Below are positions 16,448-25,010 of a stretch of 64,000 bases of DNA, in pieces. The first letter of the stretch is position 1. Each line of letters opens with the position of its first letter. The position numbers and the translations under genes were made by a program. The notes beneath the pieces are model-generated. The model was given only the letters and a program-made list of their open reading frames with translations, had not been told where the DNA came from and did not search any database. Source of the stretch: Tunturibacter gelidoferens. GTDB lineage: Bacteria; Acidobacteriota; Terriglobia; Terriglobales; Acidobacteriaceae. The DNA is taken from positions 930,001-994,000 of the forward strand of contig NZ_CP132938.1 in NCBI RefSeq assembly GCF_040358255.1, given 5' to 3'.

Positions 16448-18043
16448 ATGTCGGATCGGTCTTACGCCATCACCCGGACACTCTCCTCCGTGTTCCTCGT
16501 GGGGTGCCTTCTCCTCTTCGTCATCCGCACCTGGCACTGGCCCCTCATGGGCGACGCCGCCCTTATGCACTACGTCGTCTTCCTCATGGACCACGGCATG
16601 GCTTCCTATCGCGACATCGTCGACCCCAATATGCCGACGACGCTCTTGATCGAAGGCGCCGTTATGCACCTCTTCGGCGGCAACTCGCTCGCGTGGCGAC
16701 TCTTCGACCTTGCGCTCCTGGCCGTCTCCGCAATCGCCATGTTCGTCATCTGCAAGCCCTACAGCCGTTTCGCTGCACTCTTCGCAGCCGCACTCTTCGC
16801 CCTCATCCACGGCCGCGACGGCCTCGTCCAACTAGGCCAACGCGACCTCACCATGACCGTCTGCCTCTTGATCGCATACGCCTTCCTCTTCACAGACCTG
16901 AGAACGCATCACAGAGCACTTCTACCAATAAAGACCAAACCCTGGACCGCGCTCTTCGGATTCTTCTGCGGGGTCGCCACCACCATCAAGCCCTCCGTCC
17001 TCTTGCTCGCCCCAACCGTTTTGCTTCTGGCCGCCATCACCCTCCGACGCAGACGACAACCATTTGCCTCGCACATCATCGCTGGGCTTATCGGCATGCT
17101 GACGCCCATCCTTCTGATCTTCGGTTGGCTCCAACACCAGCACATCACCGCCGACTTCCTCCGCACCCTCACCCAACTCCTCCCCTACTTCCTCCTCCTG
17201 GGCCCACGGTCTTACACTCATCTCATCCTCCACAGCATCTCCTCCGTCATGCTTCCCGTCGTGCTGCTTTGGCTTCCCATTGTCATCCTCAAAAAAGACT
17301 GGATCACCTGGGAACGTGCAGCACTCCTCGTAGCCGTTCTCTTCGGACTGGCCTCGTTCTATCTCCAAAGGAAGGGCTTTCCCTACCATCGCTACCCCTC
17401 CGAAGCCTTTCTTCTCCTCCTCATCGGCATCGACTTCACCACCATCCTCAAAACCAAACCAGCCAACCGGCGACTTCGTTTCACCACAAATAACAAGCTT
17501 CTGCCGGGCCTCGCCATGGCAGGCATCGTAGTCAGCGTCTTGTTCATCGGAGTCGGCTCAACTGCCCACGCACTCTGGCAGGACTGGCACAACCAGGAGT
17601 TCGACACCCTTCTCCGCGCCGACCTCAACCGCCTCGGCGGCCAGGATCTGGCAAACCGCGTTCAGTGTCTCGACATGGCCGACGGCTGTATCCCCACGCT
17701 CTACAACATGCGCCTCGTGCAAGCCACCGGCTACCTCTACGACTGCTACATGCTCTCCGATCAACCCGGTGCCGAACGAGACCGATCCCGCGAAGCCTTC
17801 TGGAAGGCCATCATGAAGAATCCCCCGGCCGTCTTCGTCATCTCCAGCAACGACTGCGACCCAGCCACCCAGAGTCCCGGCTACACCTATCAAAAGGTGA
17901 GCCGCTGGCCCCAATTCCACGACTATCTCAAAGCCACCTACCATCTCGACGCCGAACGAATCCCCCCGCACATGGTCAAGGCAGGCAGCAGTCCCTCGAA
18001 GCCCCTTGGCTACAGAATCTACGTCAGAAATAATCTCAACTAA
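16448..18043 (+). CDS. Polytopic membrane glycosyltransferase-like protein (GT-C / ArnT-PMT type)
   Basis: The 531-residue protein has about ten transmembrane helices in its first 370 residues and a soluble C-terminal domain. The first periplasmic loop has the GT-C style PLMGDAALMHYVV and DIVDPNMPTTLLIEG, with acidic residues where PMT/ArnT enzymes place a catalytic Asp, and a later QLGQRDLTMTV. The C-terminal part has several cysteines (RVQCLDMADGC, YDCYML, NDCDPA). It would transfer a sugar from a polyprenyl-phosphate donor to an envelope acceptor, but neither can be named. The ATG at 16448 is chosen; an upstream TTG at 16409 lacks support. Its 3' end overlaps the convergent tgt by eight bases. 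Confidence 0.7.
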   Translation: MSDRSYAITRTLSSVFLVGCLLLFVIRTWHWPLMGDAALMHYVVFLMDHGMASYRDIVDPNMPTTLLIEGAVMHLFGGNSLAWRLFDLALLAVSAIAMFVICKPYSRFAALFAAALFALIHGRDGLVQLGQRDLTMTVCLLIAYAFLFTDLRTHHRALLPIKTKPWTALFGFFCGVATTIKPSVLLLAPTVLLLAAITLRRRRQPFASHIIAGLIGMLTPILLIFGWLQHQHITADFLRTLTQLLPYFLLLGPRSYTHLILHSISSVMLPVVLLWLPIVILKKDWITWERAALLVAVLFGLASFYLQRKGFPYHRYPSEAFLLLLIGIDFTTILKTKPANRRLRFTTNNKLLPGLAMAGIVVSVLFIGVGSTAHALWQDWHNQEFDTLLRADLNRLGGQDLANRVQCLDMADGCIPTLYNMRLVQATGYLYDCYMLSDQPGAERDRSREAFWKAIMKNPPAVFVISSNDCDPATQSPGYTYQKVSRWPQFHDYLKATYHLDAERIPPHMVKAGSSPSKPLGYRIYVRNNLN

Positions 18044-19163
18044 CTTCGCCCGCCCCAGCCAGATCTCCACGCACCCTCTCCATCGTATCCAGATAGAACG
18101 CGATATTGTGCACGCTGTTAAGCACCGCACTCAACGGCTCACCTGAAGCAAACAGATGCCGCAGATAAGCCCGCGTATACCGCCGGCACACCATGCACCC
18201 ACACGTCGCATCGATCGGCCCCTGATCCTCCGCATACTCCTTCTTCTTAATATTGATCCTGCCCTCCGACGTAAACAGCAGCCCATGCCGCCCAGACCGC
18301 GTCGGCAGCACGCAGTCCATCATGTCCACACCCATCCGCGCATACTCTTCAATCTCATCCGGATACCCCACCCCCATCACATACCGCGGCTTGTCCTTCG
18401 GCAGATGCTCCAGCGTCCGAGCAATCATCTCCCGCGTCACCTCCCGCGGCTCCCCCACCGCCAGGCCGCCGATCGCGTACCCCGGCAGATCCATCTCCAC
18501 CAGCCGCTTCGCACTCTCCTCCCTCAAATCCGCATACATCCCACCCTGCACAATCCCGAACAGGCTCTGCGTCTGCTCCTGCCTCTCAGAAAACCACGGC
18601 ACCCGATCCTTATGTAACTCAAAGTGATCTTTCGACCTCTGCGCCCATGCATGCGTCAGTCCCATCGACTCCCGCGTCCTCTCCCACGTCGCCGGCGTCT
18701 CCACGCACTCGTCGAAGACCATCGCAACATCCGCCCCCAGCGCAATCTGCACATCCATCGAGTGCTCCGGCGAGAAGAAGTGCTTACTCCCATCCAAGTG
18801 CGACCGAAACTCCACTCCCTCCGGCGAGATCTTTCGCAACTTACTCAAACTAAAGACCTGAAACCCGCCCGAGTCAGTCAGCATTGGCCGCTCCCAGCTC
18901 ATAAACCGATGTACCCCACCCATCCGCCGCACCAGTTCATGCCCCGGCCGCAGATACAGATGGTAGGTATTCGCCAGGATGATCTGCGCCCCCTTCCCAC
19001 CCGCGCCAACCTCCTCCAACAGACTCTGAGGCACCGCCTTCACACTCGCCGCCGTCCCCACCGGCATAAACACCGGAGTCTCCACCACCCCATGCGGCAG
19101 CCTCAGCCGCCCCCTCCGCCCACCACCCTCTGCAGTCCGATCTACCTCAAATGAAAATCCCAT
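18036..19163 (-). CDS. tgt: Queuine/preQ1 tRNA-guanine transglycosylase
   Basis: The 375-residue enzyme exchanges the wobble guanine of GUN-anticodon tRNAs for the queuosine precursor. Seen are PVFMPVGTAASVKAVP, ANTYHLYLRPG, the active-site MLTDSGGFQVFSLSKL, FGIVQGGMYADLREES, GYAIGGLAVGE, the nucleophile segment MDCVLPTRSGRHG, and the zinc site CGCMVCRRYTRAYLRHL with a downstream His. The start at 19163 (MGFSFEVDRT) aligns with the usual N-terminus; an upstream GTG at 19190 does not. In many bacteria tgt sits next to yajC-secD-secF; here three genes lie between them. Confidence 0.95.
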   Translation of the reverse strand: MGFSFEVDRTAEGGGRRGRLRLPHGVVETPVFMPVGTAASVKAVPQSLLEEVGAGGKGAQIILANTYHLYLRPGHELVRRMGGVHRFMSWERPMLTDSGGFQVFSLSKLRKISPEGVEFRSHLDGSKHFFSPEHSMDVQIALGADVAMVFDECVETPATWERTRESMGLTHAWAQRSKDHFELHKDRVPWFSERQEQTQSLFGIVQGGMYADLREESAKRLVEMDLPGYAIGGLAVGEPREVTREMIARTLEHLPKDKPRYVMGVGYPDEIEEYARMGVDMMDCVLPTRSGRHGLLFTSEGRINIKKKEYAEDQGPIDATCGCMVCRRYTRAYLRHLFASGEPLSAVLNSVHNIAFYLDTMERVRGDLAGAGEVS

Positions 19164-19338
19164 TACTCCGATTGTAAGAGGCCCACCCACTTCGGCCTCA
19201 ACGACGCACTGACCGCCCCTTTGGAGAAGTCACACTCCATTAATTCATCTGGCATTCAACTTCAATTCATAAATCCAGTCACTTTCAGACCTAACAATAA
19301 GGAGCACCGCATCTCTACCAACTTTTGAGGCCTCAAAA

Positions 19339-21078
19339 ATGATTCGGAAACTTCTCGCCCTCTCGTTGTCCACGACCCTTATCCTAAGCGGCTGCGGCCA
19401 GGGCACGGTCAGCACGCCTCCAGGCAACGGCAACGCCAACACCACCCCGCCGCCAACGCCGACCACAGCCCCGGTCGCCATTAAGCACGTCGTCGTCATC
19501 TTCGGCGAGAACATCTCCTTCGATCACTACTTCGGCACCTATCCCAACGCCGCGAACCTTCCCGGTGAGACGCCCTTCGCCCCAGCCACCGCCGCCACTG
19601 TAGCCGCTGCGACCCTCGCCGGAACCACCAGCCTTCCGGCCACCCCGGCCAACATGGTCAACTACATCAGCACGCCGTCGCTGCTCACCGCGAACCCGAA
19701 CCTGAACAGCGCCAACAACGTCGCCGCGATGAACTCGAACCCGTCGAATCCGTTTCGTCTGGCTCCTGCCCAGGCCGCCACAGCGGATCAGGACCATGCC
19801 TACAATCCCGAGCAGCTTGCGTTCGACAACGGCAAGATGGACCTCTTCCCGATCTCGGTCGGCACGCCGGACAGCTCCGCCCTTCCGTTGTTACCCAATC
19901 TGGCGGCGGTCACCAACGCCCCTCCGCAAGCTAACACCACTGCGCTGACCATGGGCTACTACGACGGCAACACCGTCACCGCCCTGTGGAACTACGCGCA
20001 GCATTACGCCGTCAACGACCACTCCTTCGGCACCACCTTCGGCCCCTCCACTCCTGGCGCCCTCAATCTCGCCTCCGGCCAGACCAACGGCGTCATCAAC
20101 CCCACGGGTGCGGCCTCCGCAATCGTCGCCGACGGTCAGGGTGGCTTCACGGACATCAACGATGACGATCCCACCGGCGACATCTGCTCCTCCACCAGCG
20201 CCAACTTCAGCATGTCTGGCAAGAATATCGGCGATCTCCTCAATGCCGCCAAGATCACCTGGGGCTTCTTTGAGGGCGGCTTCGACCTCACCGTTACCAA
20301 CTCCAACGGAACCACCGGATGCGGCCGCAACACCGCCGCAGTCAACATTCCCACCCACCCAACAAAGGCCGACTACATCCCGCACCACCAGCCCTTCCAG
20401 TACTACGCCAGCACAGCGAACCTGAACCACCTGCGTCCTACCGCAGCGATCGGGACCACCGACCAGGCCAACCACCAGTACGACATGCACGACTTTACCG
20501 ACGCTCTCGCCGCCGGCAACATGCCAGCCGTCAGCTTCCTCAAGGCCCCCGGGTACCAGGACGCTCATGCGGGCTACTCCGATCCCCTCGATGAGCAGAC
20601 CTTCGTCGTCAACACCGTCAACGCCATCGAGAAGTCGTCCTTCTGGTCCTCCACCGCCATCATCATCGCCTACGATGACTCCGACGGCTGGTACGATCAC
20701 CTCACCGACATCGTCAATGGCTCCGCCAGCGTCTCCGATGCAGCCATCTGCACCGGCGCAGCGGCTGCCTCACTCCCCGGTCCCAACTCCAACGGCGCTC
20801 CCGTACAGGGGCGCTGCGGACACGGCCCCCGTATGCCGTTTCTGGTCATCTCCCCCTGGGCGAAGAAGAACTACATCGACAACACCCCCACCGACCAGGC
20901 CTCCATTCCCCGCTTCATCGAGGATGTCTTCCTGTCCAGCCAGCGCATCGGCGGCGGGTCCTTCGATGCCTCTGCTGGCGCACTCACCGGTATGTTCAAC
21001 TTCACCAGCACCGTTGTTCCGAACCCCAACGTAGTCGTGCTGGACCCCACCACCGGCAAGGTCACCAGCGGCAACTAA
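19339..21078 (+). CDS. Secreted phosphoesterase lipoprotein (phospholipase C / AcpA-type)
   Basis: The 579-residue protein has a lipoprotein signal ending LILSGC, a Thr/Pro-rich linker, then the alkaline-phosphatase-like fold of the phospholipase C/acid phosphatase family. Metal and active-site blocks are VVIFGENISFDHYFGTYP (about 50-67), NDHSFGTTFGPSTPGAL (about 225), SFLKAPGYQDAHAGYSDPL (about 400), IIIAYDDSDGWYDHL (about 440) and GHGPRMPFLVISPWAK (about 495). It should hydrolyse phosphodi- or monoesters in the periplasm; the substrate is unknown. GAGG lies eight bases before the ATG. A strong terminator follows at 21124-21156. Confidence 0.9.
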   Translation: MIRKLLALSLSTTLILSGCGQGTVSTPPGNGNANTTPPPTPTTAPVAIKHVVVIFGENISFDHYFGTYPNAANLPGETPFAPATAATVAAATLAGTTSLPATPANMVNYISTPSLLTANPNLNSANNVAAMNSNPSNPFRLAPAQAATADQDHAYNPEQLAFDNGKMDLFPISVGTPDSSALPLLPNLAAVTNAPPQANTTALTMGYYDGNTVTALWNYAQHYAVNDHSFGTTFGPSTPGALNLASGQTNGVINPTGAASAIVADGQGGFTDINDDDPTGDICSSTSANFSMSGKNIGDLLNAAKITWGFFEGGFDLTVTNSNGTTGCGRNTAAVNIPTHPTKADYIPHHQPFQYYASTANLNHLRPTAAIGTTDQANHQYDMHDFTDALAAGNMPAVSFLKAPGYQDAHAGYSDPLDEQTFVVNTVNAIEKSSFWSSTAIIIAYDDSDGWYDHLTDIVNGSASVSDAAICTGAAAASLPGPNSNGAPVQGRCGHGPRMPFLVISPWAKKNYIDNTPTDQASIPRFIEDVFLSSQRIGGGSFDASAGALTGMFNFTSTVVPNPNVVVLDPTTGKVTSGN

Positions 21079-21123
21079 CCGCCGTTTTCACGAAACCGTC
21101 ACATTCACCCGTTACGCTCAACA

Positions 21124-21156
21124 GCACGCACTCCCCACGGAGTGCGTGCTTTCTTT
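21124..21156 (+). terminator. Strong Rho-independent terminator between the phosphoesterase and multicopper oxidase genes
   Basis: GCACGCACTCC (21124-21134) and GGAGTGCGTGC (21139-21149) form a perfect 11-bp stem around CCAC, followed by TTTCTTTT. The Shine-Dalgarno of the next gene (CGGAGA, about 21162) begins only a few bases later, which leaves no room for a conventional promoter after the hairpin. Confidence 0.85.
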
Positions 21157-21176
21157 TGCCCCGGAGAATCCACCCG

Positions 21177-22793
21177 TTGTCTGACCCGACCCATCCCCTG
21201 TCATCCCGCCGCCGCTTCCTCCAGCAGACCGCCGCCCTCAGCCTTCTCGGCCCCAGCGCTCTCGCCCAAATGGAGCACATGCAATCCGCAATGCCCGCGC
21301 GCATGGCCCCCAACGCTCCCGACGCGAAACACCCCATGCTCCATGTCCTCGAGCTTCCCCCCTTCGTCGACCCCCTCCCCGTCCCATCCGTCCCCATGGG
21401 TACCCCCTCTCCGCGCAAACTCCGCATCACCATGCGTGAGATCCAGTCCAAAATCCACCGCGACGTCCCCCCCACCCGCATGTGGAGCTACGGCCCCACC
21501 CCCCTCGGCCCCGTCATCGAAGCCCGTTCCGACCATCCCGTCGAGATCACCTGGGTCAATCACCTCCCCTCCAAACACTTTCTCCCCGTGGACTTCAGCC
21601 TCCACGGCAGCGGACGCGACCTCCCCGAAGTCCGCACCGTCGCCCACGTCCACGGAGCCAAAGTTCCTACCCAGTACGACGGCTACCCCACCGACTGGTT
21701 CCCCTCCGGTCAATCCAAAACCTGCCGCTATCCCCTCCAGCAGGAGTCCGCCACCCTCTGGTACCACGACCACGCCATGGGTCTCAATCGCCTCAATACC
21801 TACGCTGGCCTCACAGGACTCTTCCTCATCCGCGACCAGGTCGAGGACGCCCTCAACCTCCCATCCGGCCCCTTTGAAATCCCCCTCATCCTCTGCGACC
21901 GCAACTTCACCACCGACGGCCAGCTCTTCTACGCCACCTCGGGCGACCCCGACCACCCCTGGATCCCCGAGTTCACTGCCGACGGCATCCTCATCAACAG
22001 CAAGCTTCGCCCGTTCTTCAACGTAGAGCCCCGCCTCTACCGCTTTCGCGTCCTCAACACCTCCAACAGCCGCTTCTTCGGCCTCGCCCTCGACAACCAC
22101 CAGCCCATGATCCAGATCGGCAGCGACCAGGGTCTTCTCGCCACACCCGTAGAGCAGAAGTTCTTCGCGCTCGCTCCCGCCGAACGCGCCGATCTCCTCA
22201 TCGACTTCAGCCACCTCGCCGGCCAGACCATTCACTTACGCACCGGAGCCTTCGACATCCTCCAGTTCCGCGTGGCGAATCAGACCTCCTCCGCGCCTCT
22301 TCACTCCATCCCCAAAACCCTCCGCACCCTCCACCGCACCCCCGAGTCCTCCGCCACTCTCACCCGTACCATCACCCTCAACGAGCACCAGGACCGTCTC
22401 CAGAACCCCATGGTCATGCTCATCAACAACAAGCACTGGCACGAGCCCACCACCGAGTTCCCCAAACTCAACACCACCGAGATCTGGGAGTTCATCAACC
22501 AGACCGAAGACACCCACCCCATGCACATTCATCTCGTGCGCTTTCAGATCCTCGACCGTCGCACCTTTGATCAGTTCGAGCTGATGACCAACAAAAAACT
22601 ACGCTTTCGCGGCCCCGTCGAAGCCCCCGCCCCCAACGAGATGGGCTGGAAGGACACCATCCAGTGCCCCGCAGGACAGGTGACCCGCGTCATCATCCGC
22701 TTCGAAGGCTACCCCGGCAAATATCTCTACCACTGCCACATCCTCGAGCACGAAGCCAACGACATGATGCGTCCCTTCGAAGTCATCGCCTGA
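21177..22793 (+). CDS. CotA-like multicopper oxidase with Tat signal
   Basis: The 538-residue enzyme has a twin-arginine signal (SSRRRFLQQTAALSLLG) and three cupredoxin domains. Copper ligands are visible as VAHVHG, LWYHDHAMG, HPMHIHLVRF and YHCHILEHEANDMM; the last gives the type 1 copper Cys, His and an axial Met. The layout matches CotA laccase/bilirubin oxidase. It should oxidise phenols, bilirubin-like compounds or metal ions with reduction of O2 to water in the periplasm. The start is probably the TTG at 21177, since CGGAGA lies ten bases upstream; a TTG at 21156 lies in the terminator T tract. Confidence 0.92.
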   Translation: MSDPTHPLSSRRRFLQQTAALSLLGPSALAQMEHMQSAMPARMAPNAPDAKHPMLHVLELPPFVDPLPVPSVPMGTPSPRKLRITMREIQSKIHRDVPPTRMWSYGPTPLGPVIEARSDHPVEITWVNHLPSKHFLPVDFSLHGSGRDLPEVRTVAHVHGAKVPTQYDGYPTDWFPSGQSKTCRYPLQQESATLWYHDHAMGLNRLNTYAGLTGLFLIRDQVEDALNLPSGPFEIPLILCDRNFTTDGQLFYATSGDPDHPWIPEFTADGILINSKLRPFFNVEPRLYRFRVLNTSNSRFFGLALDNHQPMIQIGSDQGLLATPVEQKFFALAPAERADLLIDFSHLAGQTIHLRTGAFDILQFRVANQTSSAPLHSIPKTLRTLHRTPESSATLTRTITLNEHQDRLQNPMVMLINNKHWHEPTTEFPKLNTTEIWEFINQTEDTHPMHIHLVRFQILDRRTFDQFELMTNKKLRFRGPVEAPAPNEMGWKDTIQCPAGQVTRVIIRFEGYPGKYLYHCHILEHEANDMMRPFEVIA

Positions 22794-22810
22794 TTTCTTC
22801 GAAAAGATAT

Positions 22811-22988
22811 GCCCTGCCAGACGGACTCCCTGCGCGGGAAGGTCACTTCGTGACGTATACCGCTTCGCCAGGCGCTCCCGATGGTCGCGAATCTAAATCT
22901 CATCCCGACCAACGGGAGGACCACGCAAAGCTCTAAAAAGGCGTGCAAGCGCCCGCCCTCCGCGCAGGAGGCCCGTCCGGCAGGACAC
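22811..22988. repeat. Palindromic intergenic element, copy A (about 178 bp)
   Basis: The copy begins GCCCTGCC and ends CCGTCCGGCAGGACACC. It contains GGTCACTTCGTGAC, GCTTCGCCAGGCGCTCCCG, GGTCGCG, then the inverted CGACCAACGGGAGGACCACG, GGCGTGCAAGCGCCCGCC and GCGCAGGAGGCCCGTCCGG. It fills most of the gap between the multicopper oxidase and the aldo/keto reductase genes. It has the same order and orientation as copy C at 50755, with some point changes, and no open frame of its own. Confidence 0.85.
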
Positions 22989-23041
22989 CGTCTTTCCCAT
23001 GCAAGCGAATCGGAGTAATCTACCTCCAAGGAGATCGCGCC

Positions 23042-23917
23042 ATGCTAAGGAGAGACTTCCTTCGCCGCACGACCCGCACCCTCGCAGCCACCCTTCTCAC
23101 CCGCTCCGCCATCGCTCGTGCCGCCCTCGTCGAGCCGGACCCCCTCCCGCAAAAGTTCCACGCGCAAGACGAGGTAATCCTGGGAAACACCGGCATTCGC
23201 ACCAGCCGCTTAGCTATGGGAACCGGCACCATAGGCTACGGCGGCTCCTCCAACCAAACCCGCCTTGGCGACTCACCCCTCACCAAACTGCTGCTCGACG
23301 GCTACCACGACAACGGCCTCCGCTTCTTCGACTCCGCCGATTCCTACGGCAGCCACCCGTACGTCGCCGAAGCCCTCAAGCACATCCCCCGCGACAAAGT
23401 CACCGTCCTCACCAAGACCGACACCCGCAACGCCGCCGGCGTCCGCGCCGACCTCGACCGCTTCCGCAAAGAGCTAGGCGTCGACTACATCGACATCGTC
23501 CTCATCCACTGCGTCACAGAAGGCGATTGGACGACACGCTACCGCGGCATCATGGACGTCCTCTCCGAAGCCAAACAGAAGGGCACCATCCGCGCCCACG
23601 GAGTCTCCTGCCACAGCCTACCCGCGCTGAAGGCCGCAGCCGCCTCGCCTTGGGTCGAAGTCGATCTCGTCCGTCTCAACCCCATCGGCTCCCACATGGA
23701 CGCCGACCCCGCCACCGTAATCAGCGTCATCAAACAGATGCGCGCCCAAGGGAAGGGAATCGTCGGCATGAAGATCCTCGGCCAGGGCGATCTCCGCGAC
23801 AAACCAGCCGAGGCCATCCGCTACGCCCTAGGCACTGGAGTCCTCGACGCCTTCACCATCGGCGCTGAATCCCAAAGAGAACAGAACAATCTCATCCAGC
23901 GCGTAGCCGCAGCCTGA
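23042..23917 (+). CDS. Tat-exported aldo/keto reductase family protein
   Basis: The 291-residue protein starts MLRRDFLRRTTRTLAATLL, a twin-arginine signal, followed by a TIM-barrel aldo/keto reductase. Catalytic residues are visible as Asp and Tyr in FFDSADSYGSHPYV, Lys in VTVLTKTD and His in DIVLIHCV. AAGGAG lies eight bases before the ATG at 23042, so the longer upstream frame, which would run into repeat A, is rejected. Periplasmic members of this family are common in Acidobacteria and Bacteroidetes; substrate and cofactor delivery outside the cytoplasm are unclear. It lies between two copies of the palindromic element. Confidence 0.88.
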   Translation: MLRRDFLRRTTRTLAATLLTRSAIARAALVEPDPLPQKFHAQDEVILGNTGIRTSRLAMGTGTIGYGGSSNQTRLGDSPLTKLLLDGYHDNGLRFFDSADSYGSHPYVAEALKHIPRDKVTVLTKTDTRNAAGVRADLDRFRKELGVDYIDIVLIHCVTEGDWTTRYRGIMDVLSEAKQKGTIRAHGVSCHSLPALKAAAASPWVEVDLVRLNPIGSHMDADPATVISVIKQMRAQGKGIVGMKILGQGDLRDKPAEAIRYALGTGVLDAFTIGAESQREQNNLIQRVAAA

Positions 23918-23926
23918 AGGACGTAT

Positions 23927-24013
23927 CATTCCGACCAACGGGAGGACCAGGCGAAGCGGTACACAAGTCACGAAGTGACCGCACTCCGCGCAGGAGGCCC
24001 GTCCGGCAGGACG
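23927..24013. repeat. Palindromic intergenic element, half copy B (87 bp)
   Basis: The stretch reads CATTCCGACCAACGGGAGGACC, GGCGAAGCGGTACACAAG, TCACGAAGTGACCGC, then CTCCGCGCAGGAGGCCCGTC and CGGCAGGACGC. It joins one inner arm and the short GTCACTTCGTGAC-type palindrome to the outer arm, so it looks like a half element or internal-deletion product. It ends at the base before the stop codon of the minus-strand gene at 24014. Confidence 0.8.
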
Positions 24014-24820
24014 CTACCGCTCCAGCATCTCCACCGCCTGCGCAACGCTCATATCCGCCGGCATCTGTCTAAATTCATTGTGAACCAGATGCTCACTCCT
24101 GCTGATTTCTTTGAACAGCAGCGCCTTCCCCTCGATCGCAGTATTAACCGTTGCGTCCTTCCAATCGCCGCCCGGCTCCATCTCATGCGTCGTACTAAAG
24201 CTGCTGCCCGCGTGCACCGTACCCAGCAGGCCATAACCCAGACTTACATCTGCAGGCATCTTCCCTTCGATCCGGTGTAACTGCATAGTTCGCTGATCCA
24301 CCAGGACCGTACCCCACATCGCATGCAGCACACGCTCCTCCAGCGACTGCGTCTTATACGCAGGATCAGGTCGAAACACAATCTGCAGATCGCTCCCTTC
24401 CACGCGCGGATCTTCAAAAAGAAATGCCTTTCTCAACAGCGCCAGCATCTGTTCCGCGTGCTCTTCGTCATTCTTCATCGCCTGCTCCCGCCGCTGAAAA
24501 GTCTCGGGATGCGCAACGATCTGCGCGAGCCGTTCTCTCTCCGCAGCCGCACGCTCCGCACTCAACGGCTTGCCATCTTCGGCCAGCAGCAGCCTCACCT
24601 TGCCCAGCGACGTCTCCACCACGCGCTCCTGCCACAGATGTCCACCCGTACGCTCCGACCGCTCCTCCGACAGATACATGTATCGATTGCCGTGCTCTGC
24701 CGGATCATTCTCATGGGTCAGCATCGTGTCGACAATCTGCTTCGCCGTACTCGAACTTTGAGCGCGCAAACCTGCGCCCAGCAGGCAAATCAGCACCGTC
24801 ACCCTTGTCGCAAACCGCAT
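24014..24820 (-). CDS. Secreted protein of unknown function
   Basis: The 268-residue protein has an N-terminal signal peptide (MRFATRVTVLICLLGAGLRAQ). The mature part begins with a helix (TAKQIVDTMLTHENDPAEHG), continues RYMYLSEERSERTGGHLWQERVVET, has a long charged helix rich in Ala and Glu, and then a beta-rich half (SDLQIVFRPDP, VLVDQRTMQLHRIEGKM). The second half resembles the LolA/outer-membrane lipoprotein-sorting type of beta sheet seen in several acidobacterial secreted proteins, but I do not recognise the family. GAGGGTCA lies directly before the ATG. Its stop codon directly abuts repeat B. Confidence 0.7.
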   Translation of the reverse strand: MRFATRVTVLICLLGAGLRAQSSSTAKQIVDTMLTHENDPAEHGNRYMYLSEERSERTGGHLWQERVVETSLGKVRLLLAEDGKPLSAERAAAERERLAQIVAHPETFQRREQAMKNDEEHAEQMLALLRKAFLFEDPRVEGSDLQIVFRPDPAYKTQSLEERVLHAMWGTVLVDQRTMQLHRIEGKMPADVSLGYGLLGTVHAGSSFSTTHEMEPGGDWKDATVNTAIEGKALLFKEISRSEHLVHNEFRQMPADMSVAQAVEMLER

Positions 24821-25010
24821 TGACCCTCGATCCTTGTCTCGTCAGCAGAAATCACCGTTCCGCCAACACCCAGTAAAGCATGCCCTCAGCAAAACCCCAC
24901 TACATTCCCGCGACTTCCCGTACGATGCGCCGCAGGACTCGCACGCCACACCTTAACGCCGAAATATCCAAGAACGAGCCATAAAACTCACGTAGACTGC
25001 CATCAATCGC

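Noticed and set aside
22943..23041. Upstream extension of the aldo/keto reductase
   Set aside because: It runs into repeat A; the ATG at 23042 has a good ribosome site and begins a Tat signal.
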